In this document: positions 39,228 to 48,949 of the stretch, piece by piece
How the letters are laid out: every line of letters starts with the position of its first letter
Position numbering within the stretch: position 1 is the first letter of the stretch
Source: Mycolicibacterium porcinum
GTDB taxonomy: Bacteria > Actinomycetota > Actinomycetes > Mycobacteriales > Mycobacteriaceae
Length of the DNA: 64,000 nucleotides
Assembly: GCA_001942045.1 (NCBI GenBank)
Contig: MSTD01000003.1
Coordinates: 176,545-240,544, forward strand
Direction of reading: 5' to 3'
The notes under the pieces: generated by a model
The model's input: the letters and a program-made list of their open reading frames with translations, nothing else
Told to the model about the DNA's origin: nothing
Databases searched by the model: none
Translations under genes and position numbers: made by a program

Positions 39228-40519
39228 CGGTGCGTCCCCGACGGAACGACGGCGGTGATCGTGGTCGGCCCGCCGGCGGGGCTGTCGATGTCGAGACGGC
39301 CGTCGACCATCCGCAGCCGATCGGCCAACCCGGTCAGACCGGAACCGTTGGCCGGTTCGACTCCTCCGGAGCCATTGTCCGCCACGGTGATCCGTAGCTC
39401 TTCGGTGTCACTGTGCAGCCGCACGGTGGCCTGGGTGGCGCCGGAATGGCGAGACACGTTGGCGAGCAGTTCGGCCACGCAGAAGTAGGCCAGGGTCTCC
39501 ACACCCATCGACGGGCGCACCGTGATGTCATCGACCAGTTCGACGGGGATTGGATTGCGTGCCACCAGCGTCTGTACCGCCGGAACCAGGCCGAGATCCA
39601 ATGCGGGCGGGCGGATTCCGCGGACCAGGTCACGCAGTTCGGTCAGGGTGTCCTTGGTATTCGCCAGGGCATCGGAGACCAGTTGGCGGGCCCGGTCAGC
39701 CTTGTCGGGATCGGCCAGCTGTTCCTCGGCCCGCGCCAGCGTCATCGCCACCGCGATCAGCCGGGCCTGGGTGCCGTCGTGCAAGTCACGTTCGACGCGA
39801 CGCAGCGTCGCCGCGGAATCGTCGACCACGTCGGCACGAGCCCGCTCCAATTCTCCGACCCGGCGTTCGCGTTCGGTCGGGGCCAGCAGCGCCCCAGCCA
39901 GCCAGACATGGGCACGGCCGATCCCGATCATGAGCCAGGCCACCAGATACACCGCCACCAGTCCCACGACCGCGAGCAGCAGATAGGCGCCCAGGGAATC
40001 CACGGGTTCGCCGAGGCTGAGCACGGGTTCGCCCGTGATCATCCAGATGACCGGGGATGCCACCGAACTCACCGACATCACGAACGCCACGAGCACGAGA
40101 TAACCGACAGGTGTCATCACGACGCTCTGCAGGAGCAGGAACCCCAGGCTGCGCCAGCCGACCGCGTCGGTGAGGGCCGAGGCCATCGTCTGCGGCCAGC
40201 CGGCCTTGCGGACGAACGGTGCCGGCGCGTCGATCGTGACGCCGACCAGCCGGGCCAACGACCGGTACAGCGCGTTCCACCGCCGGCCCGACAGCACGAC
40301 GAGCGCCAGCAGCGGTATGCCGACCAGGGTGACGAGCAAGAGCCCCGAGGCGAGGCCGGTCACGAACAGGTAGGCCACGCCGACCACGGCGAGGACGCTG
40401 ATCAGCAGGAAATACAGATAGCCGCGCCAGGCAGCCGCGGTGAACGGGGTTCGCAGCGTTCGGCGCCAGTCATCGGTTGTGGAGGCAGAGGTGATTGCGG
40501 TGGTAGTCACGGTCATCAT
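39224..40519 (-). CDS. Sensor histidine kinase (HisKA_3 type) with multi-pass sensor domain
   Basis: 431-residue membrane kinase. The N-terminal sensor part has four to five hydrophobic helices (about 33-58, 60-77, 120-150 and 175-200), of the type found in actinobacterial NarX-like kinases. The dimerisation/phosphoacceptor helix is RRVERDLHDGTQARL with H247. The HATPase domain shows ELLANVSRHSGA (N box), VADNGSGG (G1) and GLTGLADRL. I chose the ATG at 40519 (MMTVTTT) over an upstream frame extension with no ribosome site. It is first in a two-gene operon with the response regulator. The signal is unknown; few extracytoplasmic residues suggest membrane-state sensing, which is inference. Confidence 0.9.
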   Translation of the reverse strand: MMTVTTTAITSASTTDDWRRTLRTPFTAAAWRGYLYFLLISVLAVVGVAYLFVTGLASGLLLVTLVGIPLLALVVLSGRRWNALYRSLARLVGVTIDAPAPFVRKAGWPQTMASALTDAVGWRSLGFLLLQSVVMTPVGYLVLVAFVMSVSSVASPVIWMITGEPVLSLGEPVDSLGAYLLLAVVGLVAVYLVAWLMIGIGRAHVWLAGALLAPTERERRVGELERARADVVDDSAATLRRVERDLHDGTQARLIAVAMTLARAEEQLADPDKADRARQLVSDALANTKDTLTELRDLVRGIRPPALDLGLVPAVQTLVARNPIPVELVDDITVRPSMGVETLAYFCVAELLANVSRHSGATQATVRLHSDTEELRITVADNGSGGVEPANGSGLTGLADRLRMVDGRLDIDSPAGGPTTITAVVPSGTHR

Positions 40520-40588
40520 CGTTGCCCGATACGTTGGCCCCAGGCGATGGTGCTGTCCAGCCAATATGGGGTGTGGCCAGCCACACTG

Positions 40589-41500
40589 TCAGCTGTCGAG
40601 TGAGCGCAGCAGTGCCCTTGTGCGGGCCCGGGTTTCGGGCGACGCATCGAACACCACGCCGACATATTCGTCCACACCGATCGTTCCGAGCGCCCGAATG
40701 CGTTCTGCCACAGCACTTTCGTCGCCGATGATGGCGGCATCCTCGGGACCGGCGTAGCCCTCGCGGTCGAGCATGGCCCGATAGGACGGCAGGTGCCCGT
40801 ACATCGCGAACTGTTTGGCGGCCTGGGCGCGGGCCCCGTCGACGTCGTCGGTGACGCTGACCGGAAGTGCGGCCACCACCCGGACCGGACGGTCCCCGGC
40901 GGCCTCGCGCAGCGTCGGGGCGACATGTTCGGCCAATGTGGTCGGCCCGGTCATCCAGGTGACGGTGCCCGCGGTACGACGTCCGGCGAGCTTGAGCAGT
41001 TGCGGCCCCAATGCCGCGATGTAGACATCTGGCGCCGGCGCCCCCGGGATCTGCAGTGCACCGCGCGTGGTGACGGTCTCCCCCGGCGCGTCGGCGGGCT
41101 CACCGGCCAGCAGTGGTTGCAGCCCGTCGAGGTACTCACGGAGGCGGCGGACCGGCTTGTCCCACGGAATTCCCCACATGCCCTCGGTCACGGCAGCGTG
41201 CGTCATGCCGAGGCCGAGCAGGAACCGGCCGCCACTGATCAGGCTGAGTGTCAGCGCGCGCTGGGCCAGCAGCATCGGGTGCTGATTCTGGATCGGGATG
41301 ACGCCCGTGCCCACCTCGATGCCGTCGACCTCGCGGAACGCGACCGCGAGAACGGTCAGCAGGTCTGGTTCGTACGGCATCTGGGTCATCCAGACCCGCC
41401 GGAATCCCTCCTCGCGCAGTTGTGCGAGGTTCTCGACGGTGGCGTCGACCGGCGAACGGCCGCCGGTGTCACTCAGGGAGGCGATGAGGCTGATCTGCAT
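40589..41500 (-). CDS. Luciferase-like (LLM) F420-dependent oxidoreductase
   Basis: 303-residue TIM-barrel oxidoreductase of the bacterial luciferase superfamily. Mycobacterial members mostly use coenzyme F420. Seen: MQISLIASLSDT (first strand), RRVWMTQM, GTGVIPIQNQHPMLLAQRALTLS (shown in part), SGGRFLLGLGMTH (the classical SGGRxxLGLG motif) and MTGPTTLAEHV. The ATG at 41500 has only a weak ribosome site. The 424-base region upstream is gene-free and unusually structured. Substrate unknown; one of the many LLM paralogues of mycobacteria. Confidence 0.85.
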   Translation of the reverse strand: MQISLIASLSDTGGRSPVDATVENLAQLREEGFRRVWMTQMPYEPDLLTVLAVAFREVDGIEVGTGVIPIQNQHPMLLAQRALTLSLISGGRFLLGLGMTHAAVTEGMWGIPWDKPVRRLREYLDGLQPLLAGEPADAPGETVTTRGALQIPGAPAPDVYIAALGPQLLKLAGRRTAGTVTWMTGPTTLAEHVAPTLREAAGDRPVRVVAALPVSVTDDVDGARAQAAKQFAMYGHLPSYRAMLDREGYAGPEDAAIIGDESAVAERIRALGTIGVDEYVGVVFDASPETRARTRALLRSLDS

Positions 41501-41566
41501 GGCACCACGCTATGCGAGAGCGGACCGCGTGGGATCAGAAGAGGCAGGGATTCAAACAAAAAAGGG

Positions 41567-41860
41567 CGGGTTCGGGAGGACACCTGGGGGCGTTTCAATT
41601 CGTCTCACGCAGCCGGTCTTTCACCCCTGTACCGACTCTTTGGATCAGTCACTCCCGAACCCGTCGTAGGCTCGATCGTACGCCTCGGGTACCCCTCAAA
41701 CCAGAGAAAAGTACGGCCGAATTTTGCCGAGAATCAGAAGCTGGGTCGCCCCGTGTTGCCGTCGGGTCGGGGGGTCAGACGGCAACACGGAGCTACCCGT
41801 GTATCGACCCCTATGGCGCGGCCGTTACACATCCCGAAAAGAAACTTTTCGGATGTTTTT
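41567..41860 (+). ncRNA. Candidate structured non-coding RNA in a 424-base gene-free region
   Basis: The stretch 41501-41924 holds no credible protein gene. Read on the plus strand it carries three separate paired elements: a 12-bp perfect long-range stem (41567-41578 with 41652-41663) closing a 73-nt internal region; a 13-bp perfect hairpin (41751-41763 with 41778-41790); and a terminator-like hairpin with T-run (41829-41860). Together they outline an RNA of roughly 300 nt. Boundaries and promoter are not known. It does not look like tRNA, tmRNA, SRP RNA or RNase P RNA. Structure is seen; transcription is inference. Confidence 0.35.
41829..41860 (+). terminator. Terminator-like hairpin with T-run, plus strand
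   Basis: 12-bp stem (41829-41841 with 41845-41856, one bulged C at 41835) with an AAA loop, directly followed by TTTT, so five Ts in a row from 41856. Polarity favours a plus-strand transcript, although no plus-strand gene precedes it. The minus-strand fadA2 stop is 65 bases away and would not be served by this T-run. Confidence 0.6.
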
Positions 41861-41924
41861 CAGCTAGCGATCGGGCCTGGTCAAGCCCTGCTACGCCTCC
41901 AGATCCGACGGTCGGCTCCGCAAG

Positions 41925-43226
41925 CTACGCCTCCAAGATGGCCGTGACGCCCTGCCCGCCCGCCGCACAGACGGAGATCAGGCCGCGCACCGGCTTGCCG
42001 GTTTCCTTCTTTTTCTCGGCCAGCTGCTTGGCCAGCTGCGCCACGATCCGGCCACCGGTCGCCGCGAATGGATGGCCCGCGGCCAGCGAGGAGCCGTTGA
42101 CGTTCAGCTTGGTGCGGTCGATGCTGCCCAGCGCCTGGTCCAGGCCGAGGCGTTCCTTGCAGTACTCGTCGGACTCCCAGGCCGCCAGCGTGGCCAGCAC
42201 CACCGAGGCGAACGCCTCGTGGATCTCGTAGAAATCGAAGTCCTGCAGGGTCAGCCCGTTGCGGGCGAGCAGCCGAGGTACCGCATAGGTCGGTGCCATC
42301 AGCAGGCCGTCGGGCCCGTTGACGTAGTCGACCGCCGCGGTCTCGCCGTCGACGAAGTAGGCCAGCGGCTCGTGCCCGTGCGCCTGGGCCCACTCCTCAC
42401 TGGACAACAGCGCCACCGAGGCGCCGTCGGTCAGCGGGGTCGAGTTGCCCGCGGTCATGGTCGCGTCGCCGGCCTTGACGCCGAACACCGGCTTGAGCTT
42501 GGCCAGCTTCTCCACCGAAGAATCAGCCCGGAGATTGTTGTCGCGGTACAGCCCGAGGAACGGGGTGACCAGATCGTCGAAGAAGCCCCGGTCGTACGCG
42601 GCGGCCATGTTGCGGTGGCTGGCAGCGGCCAGTTCGTCCTGGTCGACGCGCTTGATGCCCATCTTCTTGGCGGTGACGGCGGCGTGCTCGCCCATCGACA
42701 TTCCGGTGCGCGGCTCGCTGTTGACCGGGATCTCCACCCCCAGCGCGGCCGGCAACTTGCCGACGAGCTTGAGCCGATCCACGTTGGACTTCGCCCGGCG
42801 CAGACCCAGCAGGACCTGCCGCAGGTCGTTGCCGAACGCGATCGGGGCGTCCGACGCGGTGTCCACCCCACCGGTGGCCGCGGACTCGTATTGCCCCAGC
42901 GCAATGGCGTTGGCGGCGACGATCGCGGCCTGCAGACCGGTGCCGCAGGCCTGCTGAAGATCGAAGGCCGGGGTGTACGGCGACAACGAGCTGCCCAGCA
43001 CGCATTCGCGCATCAGGTTGAAGTCGCGGCTGTGCTTGAGCACCGCGCCGCCGATCACCGCACCGAGCTGCTCACCGGCCAGATCGAAGCGCTCGATCAG
43101 CCCGTCCAGCGCAGCGGTGAACATGTCCTGGTTGGAGGCGTTGGCATAGGCGCCGTCGGACCGCGCGAACGGAATCCTGTTGCCACCCAAAACGGCAACG
43201 CGTCGCCGGGTCGTGTTGTTGGCCAT
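41925..43226 (-). CDS. fadA2: Acetyl-CoA acetyltransferase FadA2 (thiolase)
   Basis: 433-residue thiolase, cleaving 3-ketoacyl-CoA (or condensing acyl-CoAs). The ATG at 43226 (MANNTTRRRVAVLGG) has GGAGGG at the right distance; the longer frame extends into the divergent promoter. Seen: nucleophilic cysteine C94 in LQQACGTGLQAA; NVNGSSLAAGHPFAATGGR with the catalytic His; and LISVCAAGGQG with the second cysteine. All three active-site elements are intact. It is divergent from fabG4-htdX across 109 bases that contain an operator-like palindrome. Corresponds to Rv0243. Confidence 0.93.
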   Translation of the reverse strand: MANNTTRRRVAVLGGNRIPFARSDGAYANASNQDMFTAALDGLIERFDLAGEQLGAVIGGAVLKHSRDFNLMRECVLGSSLSPYTPAFDLQQACGTGLQAAIVAANAIALGQYESAATGGVDTASDAPIAFGNDLRQVLLGLRRAKSNVDRLKLVGKLPAALGVEIPVNSEPRTGMSMGEHAAVTAKKMGIKRVDQDELAAASHRNMAAAYDRGFFDDLVTPFLGLYRDNNLRADSSVEKLAKLKPVFGVKAGDATMTAGNSTPLTDGASVALLSSEEWAQAHGHEPLAYFVDGETAAVDYVNGPDGLLMAPTYAVPRLLARNGLTLQDFDFYEIHEAFASVVLATLAAWESDEYCKERLGLDQALGSIDRTKLNVNGSSLAAGHPFAATGGRIVAQLAKQLAEKKKETGKPVRGLISVCAAGGQGVTAILEA

Positions 43227-43275
43227 TTGTTTGCCCTCCACTGTTGGGTTGTCCGGGGCCATATTACCCACTGTT

Positions 43276-43291
43276 CTTACTCTGGAGTAAG
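43276..43291. promoter_or_regulatory. Operator-like palindrome between fadA2 and fabG4
   Basis: CTTACTC-TG-GAGTAAG, a 16-bp palindrome with core TTAC-N6-GTAA (43277-43290). It has the same core and spacing as the palindrome at the fadE5 start (28008-28021). Placed between the two divergent starts it could control both. Suggests one repressor for fadE5, fadA2 and fabG4-htdX (inference). Confidence 0.55.
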
Positions 43292-43335
43292 TTCGGTATT
43301 GACAACGCAGTACTGCGAAGCGAAAGGCAGCTGAA

Positions 43336-44688
43336 GTGGCTTCCGACCTGTTCTCCCAAGTGGTCAACTCCGGGCCGGGATCGTTCCTGGCCAAGCAGCT
43401 GGGTGTGCCGCAGCCTGAGACGCTGCGCCGCTACCGCGCGGGCGATCCGCCGCTGGCCGGATCCCTGCTGATCGGCGGGGAGGGCCGCGTCGCCGAGCCC
43501 CTGCGAGTGGCGCTCGCCGACGACTACGACGTCGTCTCCAACAACATCGGCGGGCGCTGGGCCGACTCGTTCGGCGGCGTGGTGCTCGACGCCACCGGCA
43601 TCGCCGACGCCGCCGGGCTCAAGGAGCTCTACCAGTTCTTCACCCCGGTGCTGCGCAACCTCGCGTCGTGCGCCCGCGTGGTGGTCATCGGCACCACCCC
43701 GGATCAGGCCGGCAGCGTCCACGCCCAGATCGCGCAGCGGGCCCTCGAGGGCTTCACCCGCTCGCTCGGCAAGGAGCTGCAGCGCGGCGCCACCGCCTCG
43801 CTGGTGTACCTGGCTGCCGACGCCAAACCCGCCGCCACCGGCCTGGAGTCCACGCTGCGGTTCATCCTCTCGGCCAAGTCGGCCTACGTCGACGGGCAGG
43901 TGTACCGCGTGGGCGCCGCCGACTCGACCCCGCCGGCCGACTGGGACAAGCCGCTGGCCGGCAAGGTCGCCGTGGTGACCGGAGCGGCCCGTGGCATCGG
44001 CGCGACCATCGCCGAGGTGTTCGCGCGGGATGGCGCGACCGTGGTCGCCGTCGACGTTCCGCAGGCCGCCGAGGATCTTGGCAAGGTCGCCGAGAAGGTG
44101 GGCGGCAGTGCCCTGACGCTGGACGTCACGGCTGACGACGCCGTCGAGCAGATCGTCGCGCATGTCACCGCACAGCACGGCGGCAAGGTCGACGTGTTGG
44201 TCAACAACGCCGGCATCACCCGCGACAAGCTCCTGGCCAACATGGACGAGAGCCGCTGGGATTCGGTGATCGCGGTGAATCTTCTTGCCCCGCAGCGCCT
44301 CACCGAGGGCCTGGTGGAGGCCGGGGCACTGGGCGAGGGCGGCCGCGTGATCGGGCTGTCTTCGATGGCCGGCATCGCCGGTAACCGCGGGCAGACCAAC
44401 TACGCCACCACCAAGGCCGGGATGATCGGGCTGACCGAGGCGCTGGCCCCGGTGCTCGCCGAGAAGAACATCACGATCAACGCCGTGGCCCCCGGTTTCA
44501 TCGAGACCAAGATGACCGACGCCATCCCGCTGGCCACCCGTGAGGTCGGCCGCCGGCTGAACTCGCTGTTCCAGGGCGGGAAGCCAGTGGACGTGGCCGA
44601 GCTGATCGCCTACTTCGCCAGCCCGGCGTCGAATGCGGTCACCGGCAACACCATCCGGGTCTGCGGCCAGGCCATGCTGGGAGCGTGA
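43336..44688 (+). CDS. fabG4: 3-oxoacyl reductase FabG4
   Basis: 450-residue NADH-type beta-ketoacyl reductase of the high-molecular-weight FabG class. The N-terminal flavodoxin-like half (1-205) is non-catalytic. The C-terminal half is a full SDR domain: [17 protein letters not shown] (about 212), NNAGITRD, S343, and Y356/K360 in [11 protein letters not shown] start at 43336 after AAAGGCAGCTGAA, giving [17 protein letters not shown] as in Rv0242c. Acts on 3-ketoacyl-CoA or -ACP. htdX follows after four bases, forming a reductase-dehydratase pair in one operon. Confidence 0.94.
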   Translation: MASDLFSQVVNSGPGSFLAKQLGVPQPETLRRYRAGDPPLAGSLLIGGEGRVAEPLRVALADDYDVVSNNIGGRWADSFGGVVLDATGIADAAGLKELYQFFTPVLRNLASCARVVVIGTTPDQAGSVHAQIAQRALEGFTRSLGKELQRGATASLVYLAADAKPAATGLESTLRFILSAKSAYVDGQVYRVGAADSTPPADWDKPLAGKVAVVTGAARGIGATIAEVFARDGATVVAVDVPQAAEDLGKVAEKVGGSALTLDVTADDAVEQIVAHVTAQHGGKVDVLVNNAGITRDKLLANMDESRWDSVIAVNLLAPQRLTEGLVEAGALGEGGRVIGLSSMAGIAGNRGQTNYATTKAGMIGLTEALAPVLAEKNITINAVAPGFIETKMTDAIPLATREVGRRLNSLFQGGKPVDVAELIAYFASPASNAVTGNTIRVCGQAMLGA

Positions 44689-44692
44689 CCAG

Positions 44693-45517
44693 GTGAACAA
44701 CATGCTGCGCGCGGTCGTCGGCGCCTTGCCGTTCATCCCGCGCGACGACACCCTGCCGGCACGCACCGTCACGGTCGACAACTTGCCCATCGACCCGGCC
44801 AACGTCGCCGCCTATGCGCAGGTGACCGGGCTGCGATTCGGGGACACCCTGCCGCTGACCTACCCGTTCGCGCTGACCTTCCCGACGGTGATGTCCCTGG
44901 TCACCGGATTCGATTTCCCGTTCGCCGCAATGGGTTCGGTACACATCGAAAACCACATCACCCAGTATCAGCCGATCAAGGTGACCGATACCGTCAGCGC
45001 GGCCGTGCACGCGGAGAACCTGCGGGAACACCGCAAGGGCCTGCTGGTCGACATCGTCACCGAATTGAAGGTCGGCAACGACACGGCGTGGCACCAGGTG
45101 ACGACGTTCCTGCACCAGCAGAAGACCAGCCTGTCCGGTGAGCCCAAGCCCGAACCGCAGAAGCAGCCGAAACTGCCGCCGCCCAACGCGGTTCTGAACA
45201 TCACCGCGGGCCAGATCCGGAACTACGCGTCGATCGGCGGGGACCACAACCCGATCCATACCAACGCGATCGCCGCGAAGCTGTTCGGCTTCCCCACCGT
45301 CATCGCCCACGGAATGTTCAGTGCGGCAGCCGTGCTGGCGAACATCGAGGGACAGCTGCCGGATGCGGTCAAGTACTCGGTGCGGTTCGCCAAGCCCGTG
45401 GTGCTGCCGGCCAAGGCGGGGCTCTACGTCGAGCGCGACGCCGACGGCTGGGAGTTGACCCTGCGGAACCTGAAGAAGGGCTACCCGCACCTGTCGGCGA
45501 CGGTCGCCGGCCTCTGA
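44693..45517 (+). CDS. htdX: (3R)-hydroxyacyl-thioester dehydratase HtdX
   Basis: 274-residue MaoC-type double hot-dog hydratase/dehydratase acting on (3R)-hydroxyacyl thioesters. GTG start at 44693, four bases after the fabG4 stop, with GGAG inside the fabG4 end. Seen in the C-terminal half: GGDHNPIHTNAIAAKLFGFP with the catalytic Asp-His of the hydratase-2 motif, followed by VIAHGMF. The N-terminal half is the non-catalytic hot-dog that shapes the acyl pocket. Paired with FabG4, it could act in FAS-II-like elongation or reversible beta-oxidation. Corresponds to Rv0241c. Followed by a hairpin shared with the convergent jetC. Confidence 0.93.
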   Translation: MNNMLRAVVGALPFIPRDDTLPARTVTVDNLPIDPANVAAYAQVTGLRFGDTLPLTYPFALTFPTVMSLVTGFDFPFAAMGSVHIENHITQYQPIKVTDTVSAAVHAENLREHRKGLLVDIVTELKVGNDTAWHQVTTFLHQQKTSLSGEPKPEPQKQPKLPPPNAVLNITAGQIRNYASIGGDHNPIHTNAIAAKLFGFPTVIAHGMFSAAAVLANIEGQLPDAVKYSVRFAKPVVLPAKAGLYVERDADGWELTLRNLKKGYPHLSATVAGL

Positions 45518-45528
45518 CGCATCGAGCG

Positions 45529-45572
45529 TGCGTACAGATCGCAATATCGCGCCACATCGTGATCTGTACGCA
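45529..45572. terminator. Hairpin between htdX and jetC (convergent)
   Basis: 12-bp perfect stem (45529-45540 with 45561-45572) with a 20-nt loop, placed between the two convergent stops. No T-run. Probably a bidirectional terminator. Confidence 0.55.
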
Positions 45573-45586
45573 GGCTCGGCGAAAAC

Positions 45587-48500
45587 TCAGGCGCTCGGTA
45601 CCGCGTCGCCCGAAGTCTTTCGCAGATCGGCGAATTCGGAGATCGACGCCGAGGTGACCGACGCGACCGGCCGGGCATTGGGCGCCGACGCGTCCGACTT
45701 GGACACCATCACCACGTTGTCGATGTAAGGCTGGATCGTCGTGCTGTTCTGCACGGTCGACACGATCACCAACTGGAAACCGAACTTCCGGAACGCCGAC
45801 AGCGCCTGCTGAGCGAACTGCGGATCCGACTTGGAGAACGCCTCGTCCAGCATCAACTGCGCGAACAGCGGCCGGGTGTCGTTGCTGTCAGGGCTGGCCA
45901 GGTTGAAGCTCAGCGCCCCGGCCAGACAGAACGCCATCAACTTCTCCTGCTCACCACCGGAGTTGTCACCGGAGTTGCTGTAGGTCCGGATCACCTCGCC
46001 GGTCTCGGCGTCGCGCTCCTCGCAGTACAGTACGAACCGGTTGCGGACGTCGAGCGCGTCGCGGGTCCACTGCCGGTCCTCGGGAGTGTTGCCGGCCAAC
46101 AACTTTCGCAGTTGCAGAATGTCGGTGTACTGCTCGAACATCGCGGTCTCGTCGCCGAAACTGACCAGTGACACGCGCGCCGAGATGCGCTGGGCCTTCT
46201 CGTTGAGTTCGTCGACGGCCGCCAGGTGCCGAGTCCCGGCGTGCAGGGTCAGCCGGGTGCCGCGGTTGAACTCCACCGCGCCCAGACCGGTGTTGACCCG
46301 GGCGATCTGCTCGGTGATCCGACGGGCCTCGTTGTCGGCGATCATGTGCAGGTTCAGGATCGCGCCGGGAGCCTGCTCGGTGATCAGGCGCTGCATACGC
46401 TCGTAGGCATCGGGCAGCTCACGCTCGTCGATCCGACGGCACAACGCCACGTAGTCGTGCACGCGCTCGTCGAACACGTCGCTGTCATTGGGGATCGCGT
46501 CGGGAAACGAGCTGTCGTAAGCGGCCATGATGCCCGCCAACTCGTCATGCGAGCGGTTGCGGTCCGCGCGCAGCCGGTCCCGCTCCCGGCTGATCACACG
46601 GATCAGCTCGTTCCGATACGGCTCGGGTTCGAGCAATTCCAGGCTCAGCGCGATGTCGGCGGCGTAACCGTCGATCGTGTCGCGGGCATGTGACGGGAAC
46701 TCGCTGGATCCGAGCCGCTCGGTCAGAGCCTCGCTCAGCTCCAGCAGCGCTGTCCGCCTGCGGTCCAGCGTGGTCTCCCGCTCGTTGAGCGAGCCGATCT
46801 GCTGGATGACCTTCTCGACGCGCTCCCAGCAATCGTCGGCCCGCTGTTGCAGCCGTTCGGCGTCGGGGTTGTCGGAGACCAGTAGATCGTGTTCACCCTG
46901 CAACCGTTCCAGCATCTCGTCGACCGAATCGGTGTCGATGTCGCTCCACTGCATGTACTGGTCGCACAGTGCGCGGCAGGCCCGTTCCCGCGACTGCAGC
47001 TGGCCGCGGTGCTCGTCGAGCCGCTCACGGGCCGTGCGCGCCACCTGGTAGACGTCCTGTGCGGCGGTCAGATCGTCCTGCAGCGCTTCGACTTTGGCTG
47101 CCGTTCCACCCAGGAAGATGTAGTCCGAGGGCCGCAGCCGGGACCGGTCGTCCTTGATCGAGAGCCGCCCGCTGTCCTTGCGCAAGCCCTGATCGGTGAC
47201 CGCGCGGGACTGCTCGGTGAACTCTCCCGGCCCGTCGACGCACACGTAATCGCCGACGGCGGCGATCACGTTGAGCGCCTCCACGGCACTGTCGTGCGTC
47301 GGGTCGGCCAGTTGGAGTTTGGTGGCCAGCGTGCCCGGCGGCGGAGTCCGCAACTGCGAACCATGCTGGACGTGCTGCAGCTGGATCCGGCCGCGCATGT
47401 CGTTCTCGTTGACGAAACGCAGCGCCCGTTCCATGTAGGCATCGGGCACCAGCAGACGTAATCCAGCCCCGCGCAACACCTTTTCGACTGCCAGCCGCCA
47501 CCGCGACTCATCGGGCTTGAGCTCCATCAGCTCGGCCACGTACACCAGATCGCGTTCGGAGATGTCGAGGGCGCGGGCGATGCGGGCCCGCATCTCGTAC
47601 TCGGTCCGTGGCAGCGGGGAGCCCAGCCGCTGCACGCGTTCCAGTTCGGCTTCCACGCTCTCGCGTGCCTCACGGGCCCGGACTTCCTTGGCCGAGGCCT
47701 CCACGTAGGGCTGGTTGCCGGTGAACAGTTCGCGGTGCAGCCGGTCGGCTTCCTCCATCAAAGTCTCACGCAGCGACCAGAATTCCTCACCGTTGTCCGG
47801 CGGGGTCAGGCCCAGCGAGGTGACCTTCTCCTCGTAAGTGCTGCGCCGACGCGACACTTCTTCACTGATCCGCTCGGCCTCGGTCAGCCGCTGCTGCAGC
47901 GGCACCAGGTCCACTGTCACGGTGTTGATCTGGGCCATCAGCGAGTTGTGCTCGTTCTTGAGCTGACGCTGCTGGGTGCCGAACTCATCGCGCTGGGCGC
48001 CGAGCTGGGTGATTTGATCGTCGAGATTGGCGATCTCCGGGCCGGCCTGGGCCAACCGCACATGGTCGACGTAATCGCGGATCATCGCGTTGTCGATGGT
48101 GTCGATCACCCCGAACTTGGCCGCCTCGTCGGCGTACCGCGCTTGCACCGCGGCGATGTTGCCGAGGGTGTTGCGCTTGCGCCGAGCCACGTCGAGCAGG
48201 CCGCGGGCCTCCACGAGCGGGTTGATCTGCTCGAGCGCCTCCTCGACGCCGCTGAGGCTGGCGGGCTCGTCGAGCATGAACTCACGCACAAATTGCTCAA
48301 GGCCGCCAACGCTTTTGAGCGATTTCGCCTTGCCGAGGAGCTGCTGGGCGGCCTCGGAGGCCCGGATGCCGATGCTGGAGTACAGCTGGGCCAGGTACTG
48401 GCTCTCGCTGCGGCCGCCGGTCCAGCCGTCGTCGCGGAACACCGCGGCGTCATAGCCGTTGGCCGCCCACCGGTTGCACAGCCCGAAGATGTCGCGGTCG

Positions 48501-48949
48501 TCGTCGATCAGGTAGTACCGGCTGCCCGGATCCGAGGTCTTCTCGGCGGCAAGCCATTTGAGCACGAGCCCGGTGACCGAGCGCCCGGTGCGGTCGCTGT
48601 AAGTGACGGCAACGGCCGACCAGGCCGGGCCGGTTCCGCGCAAGTACATGATCTGGCGGCTGGTGCCCTCGCGCCGCTCACCCCAGGCGCCGCGGACATA
48701 CTTGTCGACGGTGCGCTTGCCGGTGCCCGAGCCCGCCGCGGTGGTGTCGCCCGAGGCGTTGAAGTTGCGTCGGTGCGACGGCAGGAAGGCCAGCGAAATC
48801 GCATCCAGCAGTGAGGATTTACCACTACCCGAGGATCCGGTGATCAAGGTGCCGTGCCGGCTGAACGGGATCGAGTGATACCCGTCGAACACGCCCCAGT
48901 TGATGACCTGCAGGCGCGACAGCGAGAACTGGTTGGTCGGTTCAGCCAC
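45587..48949 (-). CDS. jetC: SMC/MukB-like ATPase JetC (Wadjet; EptC/MksB family)
   Basis: 1120-residue SMC-like ATPase, the motor of Wadjet/Ept plasmid-defence complexes. Seen: Walker [10 protein letters not shown] (38-46, K44); long coiled-coil arms (about 270-460 and 650-860) around a hinge region; ABC signature SGGEQEK (997-1003); and Walker B LMLDE (1032-1036). All ATPase motifs look intact. I chose the GTG at 48949, which overlaps the jetB stop by 8 bases; the open frame extends further but into jetB. EptC of M. smegmatis is reported to restrict plasmid maintenance. Last gene of jetA-jetB-jetC; no DUF2220/DUF3322 nuclease gene follows, htdX being convergent instead. Confidence 0.9.
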   Translation of the reverse strand: MAEPTNQFSLSRLQVINWGVFDGYHSIPFSRHGTLITGSSGSGKSSLLDAISLAFLPSHRRNFNASGDTTAAGSGTGKRTVDKYVRGAWGERREGTSRQIMYLRGTGPAWSAVAVTYSDRTGRSVTGLVLKWLAAEKTSDPGSRYYLIDDDRDIFGLCNRWAANGYDAAVFRDDGWTGGRSESQYLAQLYSSIGIRASEAAQQLLGKAKSLKSVGGLEQFVREFMLDEPASLSGVEEALEQINPLVEARGLLDVARRKRNTLGNIAAVQARYADEAAKFGVIDTIDNAMIRDYVDHVRLAQAGPEIANLDDQITQLGAQRDEFGTQQRQLKNEHNSLMAQINTVTVDLVPLQQRLTEAERISEEVSRRRSTYEEKVTSLGLTPPDNGEEFWSLRETLMEEADRLHRELFTGNQPYVEASAKEVRAREARESVEAELERVQRLGSPLPRTEYEMRARIARALDISERDLVYVAELMELKPDESRWRLAVEKVLRGAGLRLLVPDAYMERALRFVNENDMRGRIQLQHVQHGSQLRTPPPGTLATKLQLADPTHDSAVEALNVIAAVGDYVCVDGPGEFTEQSRAVTDQGLRKDSGRLSIKDDRSRLRPSDYIFLGGTAAKVEALQDDLTAAQDVYQVARTARERLDEHRGQLQSRERACRALCDQYMQWSDIDTDSVDEMLERLQGEHDLLVSDNPDAERLQQRADDCWERVEKVIQQIGSLNERETTLDRRRTALLELSEALTERLGSSEFPSHARDTIDGYAADIALSLELLEPEPYRNELIRVISRERDRLRADRNRSHDELAGIMAAYDSSFPDAIPNDSDVFDERVHDYVALCRRIDERELPDAYERMQRLITEQAPGAILNLHMIADNEARRITEQIARVNTGLGAVEFNRGTRLTLHAGTRHLAAVDELNEKAQRISARVSLVSFGDETAMFEQYTDILQLRKLLAGNTPEDRQWTRDALDVRNRFVLYCEERDAETGEVIRTYSNSGDNSGGEQEKLMAFCLAGALSFNLASPDSNDTRPLFAQLMLDEAFSKSDPQFAQQALSAFRKFGFQLVIVSTVQNSTTIQPYIDNVVMVSKSDASAPNARPVASVTSASISEFADLRKTSGDAVPSA

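Noticed and set aside
41567..41663. tRNA, SRP RNA or tmRNA in the structured region
   Set aside because: A GGTTCGGGA stretch recalls a T-loop, but no acceptor/anticodon arrangement fits. The GGAAGCAGCC-type SRP apical loop and tmRNA ends are absent.
41512..42231. 239-codon plus-strand frame across the gene-free region into fadA2
   Set aside because: Second half is antisense to the thiolase; the first half crosses all three RNA-like stems and has no ribosome site or domain.
43264..44802. 512-codon open frame antisense to fabG4
   Set aside because: Composition artefact; fabG4 with catalytic residues occupies the other strand.
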